Source: Bordetella parapertussis | Lineage (GTDB): Bacteria > Pseudomonadota > Gammaproteobacteria > Burkholderiales > Burkholderiaceae_C | Assembly: GCA_945861305.1 (NCBI GenBank) | Contig: CAMATW010000014.1 | Span: forward strand, 1 to 56,239 | Direction: 5' to 3' | DNA: 56,239 nt | Shown here: one piece after another, positions 54,850-56,239 of the stretch | Numbering within the stretch: position 1 is the stretch's first letter | Layout of the letters: each line of letters begins with the position of its first letter | The notes under the pieces: generated by a model | Seen by the model: only the letters and a program-made list of their open reading frames with translations | Told to the model about the DNA's origin: nothing | Databases searched by the model: none | Position numbers and translations under genes: made by a program

Positions 54850-55913
54850 ACAGCCGCTTTGGCGAAGGTCACCACATGGTCCACTTCTGCGCGTATGCCT
54901 ATCCACTCGCCAAGGTGATGGTCATGGTGGCTGGGCACATGGGCCATCAAGGTCTGGCCGCTGTCGAGCAACAGCGTGTACAAAAACTCAGAGCCACGAA
55001 AAGCTTTGCGAATGATTTGTGCTTTGACCAGCGCGGCATCGTCGTGGACGATGTCGTCAGCGCGCAAGAGCACATCGCAAGCACCCATCTGCGGCAGTTG
55101 CGAATGGGCCGCCATGGTTTCGCGCAATTCACCCAGTGGGGTGTGGAGCACAACCTCATTGCCTTCTTGGCGCATGGTGGCAGGCGCAAACACGCCATGG
55201 CCGATGAACTCCGCCACAAAGCGTGTGGCTGGTCGGTGGTACAGATGGTAGGCGTCGTCCCACTGCTCTAACTTGCCTTGGTGCATCACCCCAATCACAT
55301 CCCCCAACGCAAACGCTTCGAGCTGGTCGTGGGTGACAAACAAGGCGGTGGTGTTGGCCATCTTGAGAATAGAGCGCAACTCGTGCGCCAAACGCTCGCG
55401 CAAGTCCACGTCCAGATTGGAGAAAGGCTCATCGAGCAAAAGCAGTTGCGGTTGAGGGGCCAAGGCACGGGCTAAGGCCACCCTTTGCTGCTGTCCGCCC
55501 GAGAGTTCGTGGGCGAAACGCTGCCCACTGTTGTCCAATCCCACCAAAGCCAAGACATCTTTGACACGGGCACGCTGTCTGTCCAGCGGCCAACGGTGCA
55601 AGCCAAACGCGATGTTTTGCGCCACATTCAAATGCGGAAACAAGGCATAGTCTTGGAACACCATGCCGATGCGGCGCTCTTCAGGGGGCAGATGGATGCC
55701 ATTGCCGCTGACAACCACGTCATCGATGCAGATCTCTCCCGCGCTGATTTTTTCCAAGCCCGCCACGGCGCGTAGCAACGTGGTCTTGCCGCAACCCGAG
55801 GGGCCGATCAACACACCCATCTGGCCTGCTTGCAGCTGCAGGCTCACGCTGTCGACCGCTGCGACTTGGCGGCCAGGGTAGTGCACTTGCAAAGCGTTGA
55901 CTTGAAGAAACAT
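54846..55913 (-). CDS. fbpC: Fe(3+)-type ABC transporter ATP-binding protein
   Basis: The ATPase of a binding-protein-dependent importer of the FbpABC/putrescine class. The 355-aa product has Walker A GPSGCGKTT (37-45), Q-loop FQDYALFPHLNV, signature LSGGQQQRVALARAL (137-151), Walker B LLLLDEPFSNLD (157-168) and the switch His in FVTHDQLEAF. The C-terminal part (about 240-355) is a TOBE-like regulatory domain. It is divergent from the permease gene fbpB. Iron is the usual substrate, but related transporters carry other ligands such as phosphonates, so the substrate is not certain. It is convergent with the kinase gene (4-nt overlap). Confidence 0.88.
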   Translation of the reverse strand: MFLQVNALQVHYPGRQVAAVDSVSLQLQAGQMGVLIGPSGCGKTTLLRAVAGLEKISAGEICIDDVVVSGNGIHLPPEERRIGMVFQDYALFPHLNVAQNIAFGLHRWPLDRQRARVKDVLALVGLDNSGQRFAHELSGGQQQRVALARALAPQPQLLLLDEPFSNLDVDLRERLAHELRSILKMANTTALFVTHDQLEAFALGDVIGVMHQGKLEQWDDAYHLYHRPATRFVAEFIGHGVFAPATMRQEGNEVVLHTPLGELRETMAAHSQLPQMGACDVLLRADDIVHDDAALVKAQIIRKAFRGSEFLYTLLLDSGQTLMAHVPSHHDHHLGEWIGIRAEVDHVVTFAKAAV

Positions 55914-55919
55914 GCTGCG

Positions 55920-55964
55920 GATTGTAGGCATCTGACTTCTCTCAAACACTCGCTGCCTACAATC
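55920..55964. promoter_or_regulatory. 11-bp inverted repeat in the fbpC/fbpB divergent region
   Basis: GATTGTAGGCA (55920-55930) and TGCCTACAATC (55954-55964) are perfect inverted copies separated by 23 nt, the centres 34 bp apart, about three helical turns. Each arm contains TACAAT, a -10-like hexamer pointing outward toward its own gene. A dyad like this, between two divergent transporter genes, suggests a cooperatively bound regulator or mirrored promoters. No Fur box is visible. Confidence 0.55.
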
Positions 55965-56000
55965 TGACCTTTTGACACTGTCGCTTGCCGCGACGACTCC

Positions 56001-56239
56001 ATGCGCCTGATTTCCTTGCTGCGGTTGTTGGTAATTGTGCTACTGGCCCTGCCCGTGCTGATGGTGTTGGCTGCTTGGCTGCAGTGGAATGACGGCTCAG
56101 CCGATATCTTGCTTGGCATGGCCAGCACCGTCTTGCCCAGCTATGTGGTGAGCAGTTTGGGCCTGTGTTTTTGGGTCGCCATTGGCGTGATCAGCATGGG
56201 CAGTGTGAGCGCGGCGGCCGTCACCTTGTTTGACTTCAA
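56001..56239 (+). CDS. fbpB: Fe(3+)-type ABC transporter permease (N-terminal part, runs off the right edge)
   Basis: The plus strand encodes MRLISLLRLLVIVLLALPVL, a transmembrane helix, then WLQWNDGSADILLGMASTVL and PSYVVSSLGLCFWVAIGVIS, ending in VTLFDF at the window edge. The TVLPSYVVSSLGL region is the typical start of the first permease half of FbpB-type proteins. Only about 80 codons are present. It is divergent from fbpC, with 87 nt between starts. Confidence 0.82.
   Translation, partial: MRLISLLRLLVIVLLALPVLMVLAAWLQWNDGSADILLGMASTVLPSYVVSSLGLCFWVAIGVISMGSVSAAAVTLFDF

Noticed and set aside
55914..56000. Fur box controlling fbpB/fbpC
   Set aside because: No GATAAT-type 19-bp iron box is visible; the only dyad is GATTGTAGGCA/TGCCTACAATC, which does not resemble one.

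Overview
The window looks like chromosomal DNA of a betaproteobacterium in the order Burkholderiales, most likely the family Comamonadaceae (a Limnohabitans/Rhodoferax-like organism). This is inferred from gene content and order: mreBCD-mrdA beside gatCAB, recA-recX near sucCD-terC and a type IV pilin, a DUF3717-DUF1289 protein, and a type 2 ArgC. It is not based on any search. Genes are packed tightly, with many ATGA or TGATG start/stop overlaps and several convergent pairs whose 3' ends overlap. I see no rRNA, tRNA, CRISPR array, phage or transposase gene.

Layout. 1-3.4 kb (minus strand): the start of rpsL with a good promoter, a D-Ala-D-Ala carboxypeptidase, a thioredoxin-like ferredoxin, a VanZ-like protein and HemJ. 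3.5-10.6 kb: hemB, two small catabolic enzymes on the minus strand, then SDR, MaoC, MmsA and a GMC oxidoreductase on the plus strand, split by a composite structured repeat whose core recurs inverted 43 kb away. 10.8-19.4 kb: a TSUP permease, the cell-shape operon mreB-mreC-mreD-mrdA (minus) and gatC-gatA-gatB (plus). 19.4-21.9 kb: a small accessory patch with a DUF4143 ATPase, an internally deleted DUF2075 pseudogene and a mazEF toxin-antitoxin pair.

21.9-33.1 kb: a protein joining a sterol-desaturase/AGMO-like di-iron domain to a YhhN/TMEM86 lysoplasmalogenase domain, then MltA, a Nit-type amidase, YhdP, GlnE and RfaE2. 33.1-41.2 kb: the most interesting block. A MerR-type regulator with a complete-looking B12 (CarH/LitR) sensor domain faces eight tightly coupled genes: a glutathione-peroxidase-like protein, a flavin amine-oxidase-like protein, DUF1365, a CFA-synthase-like methyltransferase, an MFS carrier, a DUF3833 lipoprotein, an SDR and an NTF2-like protein. 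I infer a light- or oxidative-stress-controlled system that modifies membrane fatty acids. The methyltransferase lacks two residues of the E. coli Cfa bicarbonate site, which points to methyl addition without ring closure.

41.2-56.2 kb: GST, purB, DUF3717-DUF1289, a BepA-like M48 protease, moaC, a pilin, terC-sucD-sucC, argC, recX-recA (with two adjacent SOS boxes and a recognisable promoter), a MarR regulator, a TctD/TctE-like two-component system, and a divergent Fe(3+)-type ABC transporter (fbpC, start of fbpB) around an 11-bp inverted repeat.
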